Numbered from the stretch's first letter, positions 41,162 through 49,894 are shown. The stretch: 64,000 nt of DNA from Clostridiales bacterium (GCA_019423635.1 JAHZBA010000013.1:6773-70772), one strand, 5' to 3'. The notes: generated by a model from the sequence alone, not told the origin. Numbers and translations are program-made.

Positions 41162-41175
41162 AGCGCAATTGCGCT
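41162..41175. other. 14-bp perfect palindrome between uppP and ftsK
   Basis: AGCGCAATTGCGCT lies between the uppP stop and the ftsK start. It may be a weak terminator or protein site; no T-tract follows. Confidence 0.35.
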
Positions 41176-41217
41176 AAACGGCCAGACGCTCTGTCCGTCT
41201 CAAAGCTCAGCGCCCGA

Positions 41218-42051
41218 TCATCCCTTCTGCAAAAGCGTCAGCACCAGCGTCGCGGCGCCGACCACCCAGCAGTAATAGGCAAAGAAGCCAAACTTGCCCC
41301 GCTCGGCGATCATCCGCAGCAGCCGGATACAGGCGTAGCCCACCACCGCCGCGGCCGCCACGCCGGCTAAGTACACCGGCACCGCCGGCCAGTCCACGCC
41401 GGCCTCCAGGGCGTCCTTGAGGCTCAGAAGATTGGCCCCCAGAACGGCGGGGATGGACAGCAAAAAGGAAAACCGCACGGCAAACTTCCGCTCAAAGCCC
41501 ACAAAGCACCCCGCGGTGATGGTGGTGCCGGAGCGGGAGATCCCCGGGCAGGTGGCCACCGCCTGGGCGATCCCCACCAGGATCACATCCACCAGCGTGG
41601 CGCTCCGCTCGCTCTTGCGGCCCCGTCTCACCCGGTCGCTGGCAAAGAGCAGACACCCGGTGACCAGCAGCGCCCCCGCCACAAAGTAGAGATTGTCCCC
41701 CAGGCCCTCCACCAGATCCTTCACCGGCAGCACCGCAAAAAGGGGCAGCGTCCCCACCACGATCAGCAGAATCAGCCGCCGGGCGGGGGGCACCGGCGTG
41801 GGGGTGGTGCCGTGGATCAAATCCCCAACGCCGCAGAAAAACTCCATCACCATCTCCCGGATGTCCTCCCAATAGGCGATCAACACCGCCACCAGGGTGC
41901 CCAGATGCAGCAGCACATCAAAAAAGCCCGGGATCTCCGCGGTCTGGCCCAGCAGATGCTCCGCAATGGCCAGATGACCGGAGCTGGAGATGGGCAGAAA
42001 CTCCGTCACACCCTGGATCAGGCCCAAGAGGATGGATGACAAAAGGGTCAA
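41218..42051 (-). CDS. uppP: Undecaprenyl-diphosphatase UppP (BacA)
   Basis: A 277-residue integral membrane protein with both UppP signatures: LGLIQGVTEFLPISSSGHL near the N-terminus and CPGISRSGTTITAG near residue 170. It removes a phosphate from undecaprenyl pyrophosphate to recycle the cell-wall lipid carrier. A TTG start at 42051, with AAGGAG 10 nt upstream, puts the first helix where the family has it; the frame stays open to 42204, but that extension is poor coding sequence. Confidence 0.93.
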   Translation of the reverse strand: MTLLSSILLGLIQGVTEFLPISSSGHLAIAEHLLGQTAEIPGFFDVLLHLGTLVAVLIAYWEDIREMVMEFFCGVGDLIHGTTPTPVPPARRLILLIVVGTLPLFAVLPVKDLVEGLGDNLYFVAGALLVTGCLLFASDRVRRGRKSERSATLVDVILVGIAQAVATCPGISRSGTTITAGCFVGFERKFAVRFSFLLSIPAVLGANLLSLKDALEAGVDWPAVPVYLAGVAAAAVVGYACIRLLRMIAERGKFGFFAYYCWVVGAATLVLTLLQKG

Positions 42052-42444
42052 AGCAATCACACTCCTTATCCCATTCACCGGCTCTGCCGGCGAGACACTG
42101 CGAAACGGGAACCCGCGAAAGGACCATGCGGCGCCGTTCCGCGAACGATTCGTACCATACGGCCGCGGCGCAGTCTCTCTCCGCGGGGCGTGACCGCCGG
42201 GCACGCCGCAGGATACACCGCTGCGCAGCGGGCAACCATGGCTGTCATAAGCTTATGAGATGTCCTCTGCGCACCTCATAGAAAACGCCTGTTTTCCATG
42301 GAAGAAGCAGCGCATAAGCCCGGCAAAAAACCACGTACTGCATTAGTATAGCATGGACAGGCGATAAATTCCAGTAATATTTGGCCGCGGCGCGGAAATC
42401 CCCCTTCCGCCAAAAAACGGCCGGCCCGAAGGCCAGCCGTCCAT
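42052..42444. other. Intergenic region between rnc and uppP
   Basis: No gene is seen. It contains the rnc terminator (42412-42440) and a minus-strand TATACT box (42345-42350) with a poor -35 element that may serve uppP. Confidence 0.45.
42412..42440 (-). terminator. Rho-independent terminator of rnc
   Basis: ACGGCTGGCC and GGCCGGCCGT pair around a TTCG-type tetraloop and are followed on the minus strand by TTTTTT, right after the rnc stop codon. Confidence 0.85.
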
Positions 42445-43137
42445 TCAGGGATTCCCAACCGATTCCAGCGCCGACAGAGCCGCCTTTGCCGCGGCCTGCT
42501 CCGCCTCCTTCTTGCTGTGGCCGGAGCCGCTGCCGACGGCCGTGCCGTTCAGCAGCACCTCGGCCTGGAAGGTCTTGTCGTGGTCCGGGCCCTGCTCTCC
42601 CGCCATGCGGTAGCTGAGAACCTGGTCCGCCTGCCGCTGCACCAGCTCCTGCAGGGCGGTCTTATAGTCCCGCCGCTTCTCCTCCACCACGCTCTCCCGC
42701 TGGGCGTCCAGCAGACAGCGGTGGATCAGCGGCCTTGCGGCCTCCATGCCGCCGTCCAGATAGACCGCGGCAAACACCGCCTCCGTGGCATCCGCCAGGA
42801 TGGAGGTCCGGGTCCTTCCGCCGCCGGTCTCCTCGCCCCGGCCCAGCATCAGATAGCGGCCCAGGTCCAGCCGCTGCGCGGCCTCATACAAACTCTGCTC
42901 ACACACCAGCGCCGCCCGAATCCGGGTCAGATCCCCCTCCGGCGCCTCCGGGTGCCGGGCAAAGAGGTACTCCGCCGTCACAAAGCCCAGTACGGCGTCT
43001 CCCAGAAACTCCAGGCGCTCGTTGCTGCGCAGGTGCCCGCCGCGGTGCTCGTTGGCATAGGAGCTGTGGCTCAGGGCCTCCTGCAGCAAAGCCGGATTCC
43101 GAAAGGCGTAATTCAGTTTTTTCTCCAGTTCCTGCAT
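42445..43137 (-). CDS. rnc: Ribonuclease III
   Basis: A 230-residue RNase III. The signature NERLEFLGDAVLGF and the second acidic cluster DATEAVFAAVYLDGG form the catalytic domain; residues about 155-228 form the double-stranded RNA-binding domain (DYKTALQELVQ...GSGHSKKEAEQAAAKAAL). It processes rRNA precursors and structured RNAs. ATG at 43137 (MQELEKKLNY) is preferred to 43152 because GGAGG lies 8 nt upstream. It follows acpP, the usual plsX-acpP-rnc order of Firmicutes. Confidence 0.95.
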   Translation of the reverse strand: MQELEKKLNYAFRNPALLQEALSHSSYANEHRGGHLRSNERLEFLGDAVLGFVTAEYLFARHPEAPEGDLTRIRAALVCEQSLYEAAQRLDLGRYLMLGRGEETGGGRTRTSILADATEAVFAAVYLDGGMEAARPLIHRCLLDAQRESVVEEKRRDYKTALQELVQRQADQVLSYRMAGEQGPDHDKTFQAEVLLNGTAVGSGSGHSKKEAEQAAAKAALSALESVGNP

Positions 43138-43158
43138 CTCCTGCGCCTCCATAAGGAA

Positions 43159-43178
43159 GCCCCGCGATGCCGCGGGGC
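43159..43178 (-). terminator. Short GC-rich hairpin between acpP and rnc
   Basis: GCCCCGCG and CGCGGGGC form an 8-bp stem with a 4-nt loop, placed just before the rnc start codon. With no T-tract, it may tune readthrough or rnc translation instead of ending transcription. Confidence 0.4.
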
Positions 43179-43330
43179 CCGCCCTTTGAACCCGTATTCA
43201 CGGCCTGCGCTCCGGCAGCTCCGCCGCTCCTCGTTACCGTTCCCCGTCATACACCCGGTATGCCTGGAAATTTCATCCCAGGCGGCGCCGGCATCCTCGC
43301 CGCCGCCCTCCGGTCAGGACGGTCAGGTTC

Positions 43331-43576
43331 TTACTTCACTTTCCCGGCGATATAATTCACCGCATCGCCCACTGTCTTGAGGCCCCCGAGATCCTCCTCC
43401 TGGGTCTCTCCGATCTCAAATTCCTCCTCCATGGCCATGACCAGCTCCACCAGATCCACGGAGTCCGCGCCCAGGTCCTCCTCGAAGGAGAGATCCATGG
43501 TCACCTCCGCCGGCTCCATGGCAAACTGCTCTGCCACCAGCTCCCGCATGGTTTGAAAAATTTCCTCGACTGACAT
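43331..43576 (-). CDS. acpP: Acyl carrier protein
   Basis: An 81-residue acidic protein with the phosphopantetheine attachment motif GADSVDLVEL (Ser39). It carries acyl chains in fatty acid synthesis and supplies PlsX. It has its own promoter and a good ribosome binding site (GAGGAG). Confidence 0.95.
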   Translation of the reverse strand: MSVEEIFQTMRELVAEQFAMEPAEVTMDLSFEEDLGADSVDLVELVMAMEEEFEIGETQEEDLGGLKTVGDAVNYIAGKVK

Positions 43577-43629
43577 TGCGTCTCACTCCTCAGAGAATTC
43601 TGGAAGCCCGCTGGACTTCCGTTACTGGC

Positions 43630-43658
43630 ATCATAAGACATCCCCACGCCGCTGTCAA
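43630..43658 (-). promoter_or_regulatory. Promoter of acpP
   Basis: On the minus strand TTGACA, a 17-bp spacer and TATGAT end about 54 bp before the acpP start codon, i.e. just after the plsX stop. Confidence 0.7.
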
Positions 43659-43665
43659 GGGGCAA

Positions 43666-44700
43666 TCACACTTTTTCCCGGCCGCGCTCCACTTTCATCA
43701 GCTGGACATTCTGCTCCACATCGGCGATGAAGCCGCTCTCGGCGTACTCCTTCGCCCGCAGAACCGCGTTGCAGATGGCCCTGGCGTCCGAGGACCCGTG
43801 GGCCTTGATCACCGGCCTGGAGATGCCCAAAAAGGGCGTCCCGCCAATCTCGCCGGGGTCCAGCAGCTTCTTCATCTCCGCCAGGTCCGGCTTCACCAGC
43901 GCCGCCGCCGCCTTCGTCTTCGTGCTGGAGAGGAACACCTTCTTCAGCTCCCTCAGCAAAAACTTCGCCGTGCCCTCCAGGCTCTTGAGCATCACGTTCC
44001 CCGTAAAGCCGTCCGCCACCAGCACGTCCGCGCCGCCCATCATGGCCTCATTGGCCTCCAGATTCCCCACAAAGTGAATCCGGCCGGCCTCTCCGGCCTC
44101 CTTCAGCAATTCATAGGCCTCGTGCCGCAGGGCGTCGCCCTTCTCCTCCTCGGCGCCGATGTTCAAAAGCGCCACCCGGGGCGTCTCCACCCCCAGGACC
44201 CGCCTGGCGTAATAGCTCCCCAGGTAGGCGAACTGGAGCAGGTACTCCGCCGTACACTCGGCGTTGGCCCCGCAGTCGCACAGCACCAGCTTCCCCGCCG
44301 CCGTGGGGATCACCGGTCCCATGGCCGCCCGGCGGATGCCGCGAATCCGCTTCACCACCAGAGTGGCCCCCGCCAGCAGCGCCCCGGTGGACCCGGCGGA
44401 GACAAAGGCGTCCCCCGCCCCGTCCCGCAGCAGGTTCAGGCCCACCGTCAAAGAGGAGTCCTTTTTCACCTTAAAGGCGATGGCCGGGTCGTCCTCGATC
44501 CCCACCACCTCCGAGGCGTCCCGGATCTCCACGCCGGCGGGCAGCGTCTTCTCGCCGCAGGCCTCCACGGCCCGCAGCACCTCCGCCGCCCGGCCCACCA
44601 GCAAAATCTCCACGCCGTGGGCCCTGCGGGCCTCCAGCGCCCCCCGGACGATCTCCTCCGGGGCGTTGTCGCCGCCCATGGCGTCTACGATGATCTTCAT
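43666..44700 (-). CDS. plsX: Phosphate acyltransferase PlsX
   Basis: A 344-residue PlsX, recognised from MKIIVDAMGGDNAPEEIVRGALEA at the N-terminus, GALLAGATLVVKRIRGIRRAAMGPV and DGFTGNVMLKSLEGT. It converts acyl-ACP to acyl-phosphate for phosphatidic acid synthesis at the membrane. The ATG overlaps the trmFO stop (ATGA). It is followed by acpP. Confidence 0.95.
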   Translation of the reverse strand: MKIIVDAMGGDNAPEEIVRGALEARRAHGVEILLVGRAAEVLRAVEACGEKTLPAGVEIRDASEVVGIEDDPAIAFKVKKDSSLTVGLNLLRDGAGDAFVSAGSTGALLAGATLVVKRIRGIRRAAMGPVIPTAAGKLVLCDCGANAECTAEYLLQFAYLGSYYARRVLGVETPRVALLNIGAEEEKGDALRHEAYELLKEAGEAGRIHFVGNLEANEAMMGGADVLVADGFTGNVMLKSLEGTAKFLLRELKKVFLSSTKTKAAAALVKPDLAEMKKLLDPGEIGGTPFLGISRPVIKAHGSSDARAICNAVLRAKEYAESGFIADVEQNVQLMKVERGREKV

Positions 44701-46004
44701 GCCAGGACCTCCTCTCTGATTTGCCCGATGATCTCCAGCGACCGCGCCGCCAGCTCCGCGTTCTTGTTCCGCTTCCCCTTCACCCGGTGATCCAGGGGCG
44801 GGATGATGCCGAAATTGATGTTCATGGGCTGGAACGATGTCACGGACTGGTTGGAGACATACAGCCCCAGGGCGCCGATGGCGGTCTCCCGGGGAAAGTC
44901 AATGGGCTCCATGCCCCGCAGCCGCCGGGCGGTCTCCACCCCCACGGCAAACCCGCTGGCGGCGGACTCCACGTACCCCTCCACGCCGGTCATCTGGCCG
45001 GCAAAGGCGATCCGGGGCTCCGCCTTGAGCCGGTAATACCGGTCCAGCAGCCGGGGGGAGTCCAGGAACGTATTGCGGTGCATGACCCCATAGCGCAGAA
45101 ACTCCGCGTCGTGGAGGGCGGGGATCATGGAGAAGACCCGCTTCTGCTCCGGGAATTTCAGGTGGGTCTGAAAGCCCACCAGATTGTAGACGGACCCCTG
45201 GGCGTTGTCCCGCCGCAGCTGCACCACGGCAAAGGGCTCCCGCCCGGTGCGGGGGTCCTTCAGGCCCCGCGGCTTCAGGGGGCCGTAGCACAGGGTATCC
45301 CGGCCCCGGCGGGCCATGACCTCCACCGGCATACAGCCCTCGAAGACCTTCTTGTCCTCAAAGCCGTGGACCTCCGCCTCCTCCGCGGTGGTGAGGGCCT
45401 GCCAGAAGGCCTCGTATTCCCCCTCGTCCAGGGGGCAGTTCACATAGTCCGCCGTGCCCTTGTCGTACCGGGAGCCCATCCAGGCCCGGTCCATGTCCAC
45501 ACTGGCGGCGGAGACCAGGGGCGCGGCGGCGTCGTAGAAGTGGAGGGCGCTGTCCGCCCCCAGCAGTACCCGGAGCCTGTCCGCCAGAGCGTCGGAGGTC
45601 AGGGGCCCGGAGGCGATGACCACCTCCCCCTCGGGGATCTCCGTGACCTCCCCCTCCACCACGGTGATGTTGGGATGGCCGCGGATCTTCTCCGTCACCA
45701 GGGCGGCAAAGCCGTGGCGGTCCACCGCCAGGGCCCCGCCGGCCTCCACCCGGGTGGCCTCCGCGCACTGGAGGATCAGGGAGTTCAGCCGCCGCAGCTC
45801 CTCTTTCAAAAGGCCCACGGCGTTTTCCAGCTGGTCCCCCCGCAGGGAGTTGGAGCAGCAGAGCTCCGCGAAGTATTCCGTTGTATGGGCGGGGGTTTTC
45901 TTCTCCGGCTTCATCTCCCGGAGGGTGACCTGGAGGCCCCGCTGGGCCAGCTGCCAGGCGCACTCGCTGCCGGCCAGGCCGGCGCCGATGACGGTGATGT
46001 TCAT
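44697..46004 (-). CDS. trmFO: tRNA (uracil-54-C5) methyltransferase TrmFO
   Basis: A 435-residue flavoprotein that uses methylene-tetrahydrofolate to make m5U54 in tRNA. The FAD-binding GAGLAGSECAWQLA lies at residues 7-20; the conserved CCSNSLRGD and the C-terminal NINFGIIPPL are present. ATG at 46004 with GGAGG 7 nt upstream is the start; upstream in-frame sequence runs through a palindrome and is not coding. In many Firmicutes trmFO lies next to topA; here two small regulators and repeats separate them. Confidence 0.94.
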   Translation of the reverse strand: MNITVIGAGLAGSECAWQLAQRGLQVTLREMKPEKKTPAHTTEYFAELCCSNSLRGDQLENAVGLLKEELRRLNSLILQCAEATRVEAGGALAVDRHGFAALVTEKIRGHPNITVVEGEVTEIPEGEVVIASGPLTSDALADRLRVLLGADSALHFYDAAAPLVSAASVDMDRAWMGSRYDKGTADYVNCPLDEGEYEAFWQALTTAEEAEVHGFEDKKVFEGCMPVEVMARRGRDTLCYGPLKPRGLKDPRTGREPFAVVQLRRDNAQGSVYNLVGFQTHLKFPEQKRVFSMIPALHDAEFLRYGVMHRNTFLDSPRLLDRYYRLKAEPRIAFAGQMTGVEGYVESAASGFAVGVETARRLRGMEPIDFPRETAIGALGLYVSNQSVTSFQPMNINFGIIPPLDHRVKGKRNKNAELAARSLEIIGQIREEVLA

Positions 46005-46081
46005 TTGGGGTCCTCCAAAGGGGGCGGCCTGCGGCCGGGGATGGATTGTAGCTATGATGATAGCTGGCAATGCACCCCCCA

Positions 46082-46115
46082 TTTTCTCTTTTTCTTCGCG
46101 AAGAAAAAGAGAAAA
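46082..46115. repeat. 34-bp perfect palindrome
   Basis: TTTTCTCTTTTTCTTCG followed directly by its exact reverse complement, 17 bp per arm with no loop. It lies 78 bp upstream of trmFO. Confidence 0.85.
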
Positions 46116-46399
46116 CGGGCCGTGCACGGTCCAAAAGAGAAAAAGACGCTGTGGCGAGAACTTGCCCTGCGGTCAAGTTTCGCCAATGTACGGGAGTTGT
46201 TACCGCCCGGCTTCGGCGGAAACTTGGAAGCCCCTGCCGGCGCGCGCCGTCCCGCTCAGTTGAAGAAGCCCTGACCCGCGTGAAGAGGCTTCCGGCGGAG
46301 GCTGTTGGGTGCTTGACGGACGGTCCCTGCTCCTATCTCCGCGCTTTCCGCTTCGCTAAGCGCTCCCCCGGATCTCTGTGGGGCTCCTTGTTCTCCTCC

Positions 46400-46660
46400 G
46401 TAGGGCGCGACGACCCGGCGCGCCGCTCCCCCGGAACCTCCAGGCCTCCGGGAAACCGCCGCCCCCTTGCCTCTCCCTTTGGGAGAGGTGGCGCCGCCGC
46501 AGGCGGTGACGGAGAGGGTTCTCCCGTCTCACCCTCCGGCCCCCGTAGGGCGCGACGACCCGGCGCGCCGCTCCCCCCGGAACCTCCAAGCCTCCGGGAA
46601 ACCACCCCCTTGCCTCTCCCTTTGGGAGAGGTGGCGCCGCCGCAGGCGGTGACGGAGAGG
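46400..46660. repeat. Tandem 145-bp intergenic repeat, two copies
   Basis: Copy one begins at 46400 and copy two at 46545, each opening with GTAGGGCGCGACGACCCGG and continuing through CCTCTCCCTTTGGGAGAGGT to GACGGAGAGGG. The opening motif recurs at 61945, and the second motif recurs at 35.26-35.32 kb, so this is a composite of two dispersed repeat families. Confidence 0.8.
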
Positions 46661-46694
46661 GTTTCCCCCTGGCCAGGCCATCCGCCAGACCGCT

Positions 46695-46904
46695 CTATCT
46701 CTGATCCGACCGACCCAACAGGTAATCCGCGCTTACTTCAAAATAATCCGCCAGCTTCATCAAACCGGGCACATCCGGATAATGCCCTGCACCTTCATAA
46801 TATTGGTATGCACGGGGGGTAATCTCCAGAAATTCCGCCATTTCCGTTTGCTTTTTTCCCTTTTCTTGGCGCAGTTTCTTCAATCTCTTTGCAAAAATTT
46901 CCAT
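46695..46904 (-). CDS. Small XRE-family regulator
   Basis: A 69-residue helix-turn-helix protein (MEIFAKRLKKLRQEKGKKQTEMAEFLEITPRAYQYYEG...). It is closely related to the gene just upstream (same start MEIFAKRLK and same end DYLLGRSDQ), so the two are tandem duplicates. It lies 18 nt after that gene. Confidence 0.88.
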   Translation of the reverse strand: MEIFAKRLKKLRQEKGKKQTEMAEFLEITPRAYQYYEGAGHYPDVPGLMKLADYFEVSADYLLGRSDQR

Positions 46905-46922
46905 ACAATCTATTGAACCCGC

Positions 46923-47132
46923 CTATTTTTGATCCGACCGGCCCAACAGATAATCTGTACTTACCCCAAAGAAGTCCGCCAGCTTCAGCAATCCCGGAAT
47001 ATTCGGATAATTTGTTGCGGATTCGTAGTATAAATACGCACGCTGAGATATCTCAAGATACTCCGCCATCTCCTTAGATGACCAGCGGCGCTCCTTGCGC
47101 AAACTTTTCAGCCGCTTCGCAAAAATTTCCAT
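46923..47132 (-). CDS. Small XRE-family regulator (tandem paralogue)
   Basis: A 69-residue helix-turn-helix protein (MEIFAKRLKSLRKERRWSSKEMAEYLEISQRAYLYYES...). GGGGG precedes the ATG. It is divergent from the small gene at 47204, and a long palindrome in the shared region is the likely binding site for it or its twin. Confidence 0.88.
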   Translation of the reverse strand: MEIFAKRLKSLRKERRWSSKEMAEYLEISQRAYLYYESATNYPNIPGLLKLADFFGVSTDYLLGRSDQK

Positions 47133-47141
47133 AATACCCCC

Positions 47142-47170
47142 TTGACTTTGAATTGTTTCTTCAATATAAT
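47142..47170 (+). promoter_or_regulatory. Sigma-A promoter of the DUF6809-like gene
   Basis: TTGACT, a 17-bp spacer and TATAAT lie 33 bp upstream of the start codon at 47204. Confidence 0.8.
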
Positions 47171-47184
47171 TGAAGAAACAATTC
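47150..47184. promoter_or_regulatory. Operator-like 35-bp palindrome over the promoter
   Basis: GAATTGTTTCTTCAAT, ATA, then the exact reverse complement: two 16-bp arms with a 3-bp centre. It covers the spacer and -10 box of the promoter at 47142-47170, so binding would block transcription. The divergent XRE pair supplies likely binders. Confidence 0.7.
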
Positions 47185-47203
47185 AGTATTGGAGATGATC
47201 ACA

Positions 47204-47452
47204 ATGACCGCTCTCATGAAATCCATCTTTGAATACATCACGGACTACAGATACCAGAACTATCTCCCGCAGCCGACCTACCAGAATTATTTCAATCTCC
47301 TGGTTGAGCAGGAACAGGCCCTTCTGGATACCTGCTCCGCCGAACAAAAGGAGATGCTGGATGCCTGCCAGACCACTTTTGGAGAGATCACCTGTATGGA
47401 GCTGGAGGCCATGTTCCAGGCCTCCTGGGCGGTGGCCCGGGAACTGCGTTAG
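47204..47452 (+). CDS. Small DUF6809-like protein
   Basis: An 82-residue helical protein (MTALMKSIFEYITDYRYQNYLPQPTYQNYFNLLVEQEQALLDTC...) that looks like the DUF6809 family of clostridial small proteins, function unknown. ATG at 47204 has GGAG 9 nt upstream. Its TAG overlaps the topA TAA on the other strand, so the two genes converge with a 4-bp overlap. Likely repressed through the palindrome at 47150-47184. Confidence 0.75.
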   Translation: MTALMKSIFEYITDYRYQNYLPQPTYQNYFNLLVEQEQALLDTCSAEQKEMLDACQTTFGEITCMELEAMFQASWAVARELR

Positions 47453-49860
47453 TCCTCGCCCTCCGCCGCCGCGGCCGTCTTCCCGGCGGCGGTCTTCCGG
47501 GTAGTCGTGGTCTTCTTGGCGGCCGTGGTCTTCTTGGCCGTGGTGGTCTTCCTGGCGGCAGTCGTCTTTTTCGCCGCAGTCTTCGCCGTGGTCTTCTTGG
47601 CGGTGGTCCTGGCGGTGATCTTCTTCGCCGCCGTGGACTTCTTCCCGGGCTTCTCCTCCGCCTTGGGCTCCTCGCCGCTCTCCGCGGCCGCGCCCTCGGC
47701 GCCCTCCGCCGCGGCCTTCTTCGGGTAGCCCCGCTGGTCCTCCGGCAGGAATTCCGAACAGGCGGGGTTGATGCAGAAGGGCTTCTGACGGCCCCGGCCG
47801 GACCGCTTGAAGAGGGTCTGGCCGCACACGGGGCAGTCCTCCTTCACCGGCACATCCCAGGTGCGGAAGTCGCAGGTGCGGCTCTCCTCCTTGCCGGTGC
47901 TGTGCTCACAGCAGTAGTAGTTGTACTGCTTGTTGTTCTTTTTGCTGACGCCGGAGCGCTTCATCAGCCGCCCGCCGCACTTGGGGCAGCGGCCCGGCAT
48001 CTCGATGACCAGCGGCATGGTGAAGGAGCAGTCCGGGTAGCCGGGGCAGGCCAGGAAGCGGCCGAACCGGCCGGATTTCACCACCAGGTTCCGCCCGCAC
48101 TCCGGGCAGATCTCCTCACTGACCTCGTCGGGCACCTTGATCCGGACGCCCTCCAGGTCCTTCTCCGCCTGCTGGAGGTGCTGCTCAAAGTCCCCGTAGA
48201 AGTCCCGCAGGACGCCCTTCCAGGGCGTTGCGCCCTCCTCCACGGAGTCCAGGCGGCGCTCCATGCCGGCGGTGAAGCCCATGTCGGCGATGTCGGTGAA
48301 TTTGTCCTTCATCAGCTCCGTCACCACCCGGCCCAGGTTGGTGATGCGCAGGTACTTGCCCTCCTTGACCACGTACTCCCGGTCCAGAATCGTGGACACC
48401 GTAGGGGCGTAGGTGGAGGGGCGGCCGATGCCCTGCTCCTCCATGGCCCGGATCAGCGTGGCGTCGGTGTAGTGGGCGGGGGGCTGGGTGAAATGCTGGT
48501 CCCGGGAGAAGTCCTTCAGCTCCAGGACCTCCCCCTCCTGGAGGGAGGGCAGCGGGGAGGTCTTCTCCTCCTTCTCCTCGTCCCTGCCCTCCTCATAGAC
48601 GGCGGTGTAGCCGGAAAATTTCAAACTGGAGGAGCTGGCGCGGAAGCTGTGAGTCCCCGCGAGGATCTCCACCGCCACGCTGTCATAGACGGCGTTGGAC
48701 ATCTGGCAGGCCACAAAGCGGCTCCAGATCAGGCGGTAGAGCCGGTACTGCTCCCCGGTCAGATCCTTTTTGATGCTCTCCGGCGTCCAGAAGACATTGC
48801 TGGGCCGGATGGCCTCGTGGGCGTCCTGGGCATTGGCCTTGGCCTTGTAGTGGTTGGGCTTGGCCGGGCAGTAGCCCTGGCCGTAGCGGCCCTGGATGAA
48901 CTCCCTGGCGGAGGACAGCGCCTCCTCGGAAAGCCGCAGGGAGTCGGTACGCATATAGGTGATGAGGCCCACGGTGCCCTCGCCCTCAATGTCCACGCCC
49001 TCGTAGAGCTGCTGGGCGATGGCCATGGTCCGCCGGGGGGTCATGGAGAGCTTTCGGGAGGCCTCCTGCTGCAAGGTGGAGGTGGTAAAGGGCGGCGAGG
49101 GGCTGCGCTGCTTGTCGGTGCGCTTCACGCTCTTCACCGCAAAGGGCTCCCCCGCCGTCTCCCGGACCACGGTCTCCACGTCCTCCGCGGATCTCAGTTC
49201 CGCCTTCTTGCCGTCCCGCCCGTGGTAGCGGGCGGGGAAGGGGATTTTTTTTGCGTCGCTGCCCAGGAGGTTGGCGTCCAGCGTCCAGTACTCCTCCGGC
49301 TGGAAGGCCTCAATCTCCCGCTCCCGGTCGTCCACCATGCGGGTGGCCACGGACTGGACCCGGCCGGCGGAGAGTCCCCGGCGGATCTTCTTCCACAGCA
49401 GCGGGCTGAGCTCATAGCCCACCAGCCTGTCCAGAATCCGGCGGGCCTGCTGGGCGTCCACCAGGTTCTGGTCGATGGCCCTGGGCTCCCGGATGCTCTC
49501 CTGCACCACCTTCTTGGTGATCTCGTTGAAGGTGACCCGCTTCGTCTTGTCGTCCGGCAGCTCCAAAAGGTGCTTCAAATGCCAGGAGATGGCCTCCCCC
49601 TCCCGGTCCGGGTCGGTGGCCAGGTACACCATGTCCGCCGCCTTGGCGGATTTTTTCAGATCCTTGATGATCTCCTCTTTGCCCTTGATGGGCTGGTACA
49701 CCGGCTCAAAATCCTGGGCCGGGTCCACCCCCAGCTTGCTCTTGGGCAGATCCCGCAGGTGGCCCATGCAGGCCTTCACCTCAAAGTCCTTGCCCAGATA
49801 CTTTCCAATGGTCTTGGCCTTTGCGGGAGACTCCACAATAACCAGACTGTGCTTTGCCAT
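47449..49860 (-). CDS. topA: DNA topoisomerase I with basic Lys/Ala/Thr-rich tail
   Basis: An 803-residue type IA topoisomerase. The TOPRIM domain (MAKHSLVIVESPAKAKTIGKYL ... YLATDPDREGEAISWHL), the catalytic tyrosine region (GLITYMRTDS) and three C-terminal zinc ribbons (CPECGRN, CPKCGGR, CPVCGQT) are present. The last 90 residues are a low-complexity tail built of repeated KKTTA/AAKK/ARKTT motifs, like histone H1 tails. It relaxes negative supercoils. The start at 49860 follows GGAGG; upstream in-frame sequence belongs to dprA on another frame. Confidence 0.95.
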   Translation of the reverse strand: MAKHSLVIVESPAKAKTIGKYLGKDFEVKACMGHLRDLPKSKLGVDPAQDFEPVYQPIKGKEEIIKDLKKSAKAADMVYLATDPDREGEAISWHLKHLLELPDDKTKRVTFNEITKKVVQESIREPRAIDQNLVDAQQARRILDRLVGYELSPLLWKKIRRGLSAGRVQSVATRMVDDREREIEAFQPEEYWTLDANLLGSDAKKIPFPARYHGRDGKKAELRSAEDVETVVRETAGEPFAVKSVKRTDKQRSPSPPFTTSTLQQEASRKLSMTPRRTMAIAQQLYEGVDIEGEGTVGLITYMRTDSLRLSEEALSSAREFIQGRYGQGYCPAKPNHYKAKANAQDAHEAIRPSNVFWTPESIKKDLTGEQYRLYRLIWSRFVACQMSNAVYDSVAVEILAGTHSFRASSSSLKFSGYTAVYEEGRDEEKEEKTSPLPSLQEGEVLELKDFSRDQHFTQPPAHYTDATLIRAMEEQGIGRPSTYAPTVSTILDREYVVKEGKYLRITNLGRVVTELMKDKFTDIADMGFTAGMERRLDSVEEGATPWKGVLRDFYGDFEQHLQQAEKDLEGVRIKVPDEVSEEICPECGRNLVVKSGRFGRFLACPGYPDCSFTMPLVIEMPGRCPKCGGRLMKRSGVSKKNNKQYNYYCCEHSTGKEESRTCDFRTWDVPVKEDCPVCGQTLFKRSGRGRQKPFCINPACSEFLPEDQRGYPKKAAAEGAEGAAAESGEEPKAEEKPGKKSTAAKKITARTTAKKTTAKTAAKKTTAARKTTTAKKTTAAKKTTTTRKTAAGKTAAAAEGED

Positions 49861-49894
49861 AGCTTCGATTACCTCCAGATTGATGAGGGCTTCC

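Larger units (their letters stand above)
46005..46694. other. 690-bp intergenic region made of repeats and palindromes
   Basis: No gene is supported. It holds a 34-bp perfect palindrome (46082-46115), an inverted pair GGCGAGAACTTG/CAAGTTTCGCC (about 46153-46185) and a tandem 145-bp repeat (46400-46660). Confidence 0.7.

Noticed and set aside
46070..46822. Plus-strand frame through the repeat block at 46.1-46.8 kb
   Set aside because: It reads through a palindrome and tandem intergenic repeats and into the antisense of an XRE gene; the product is repetitive and has no domain.
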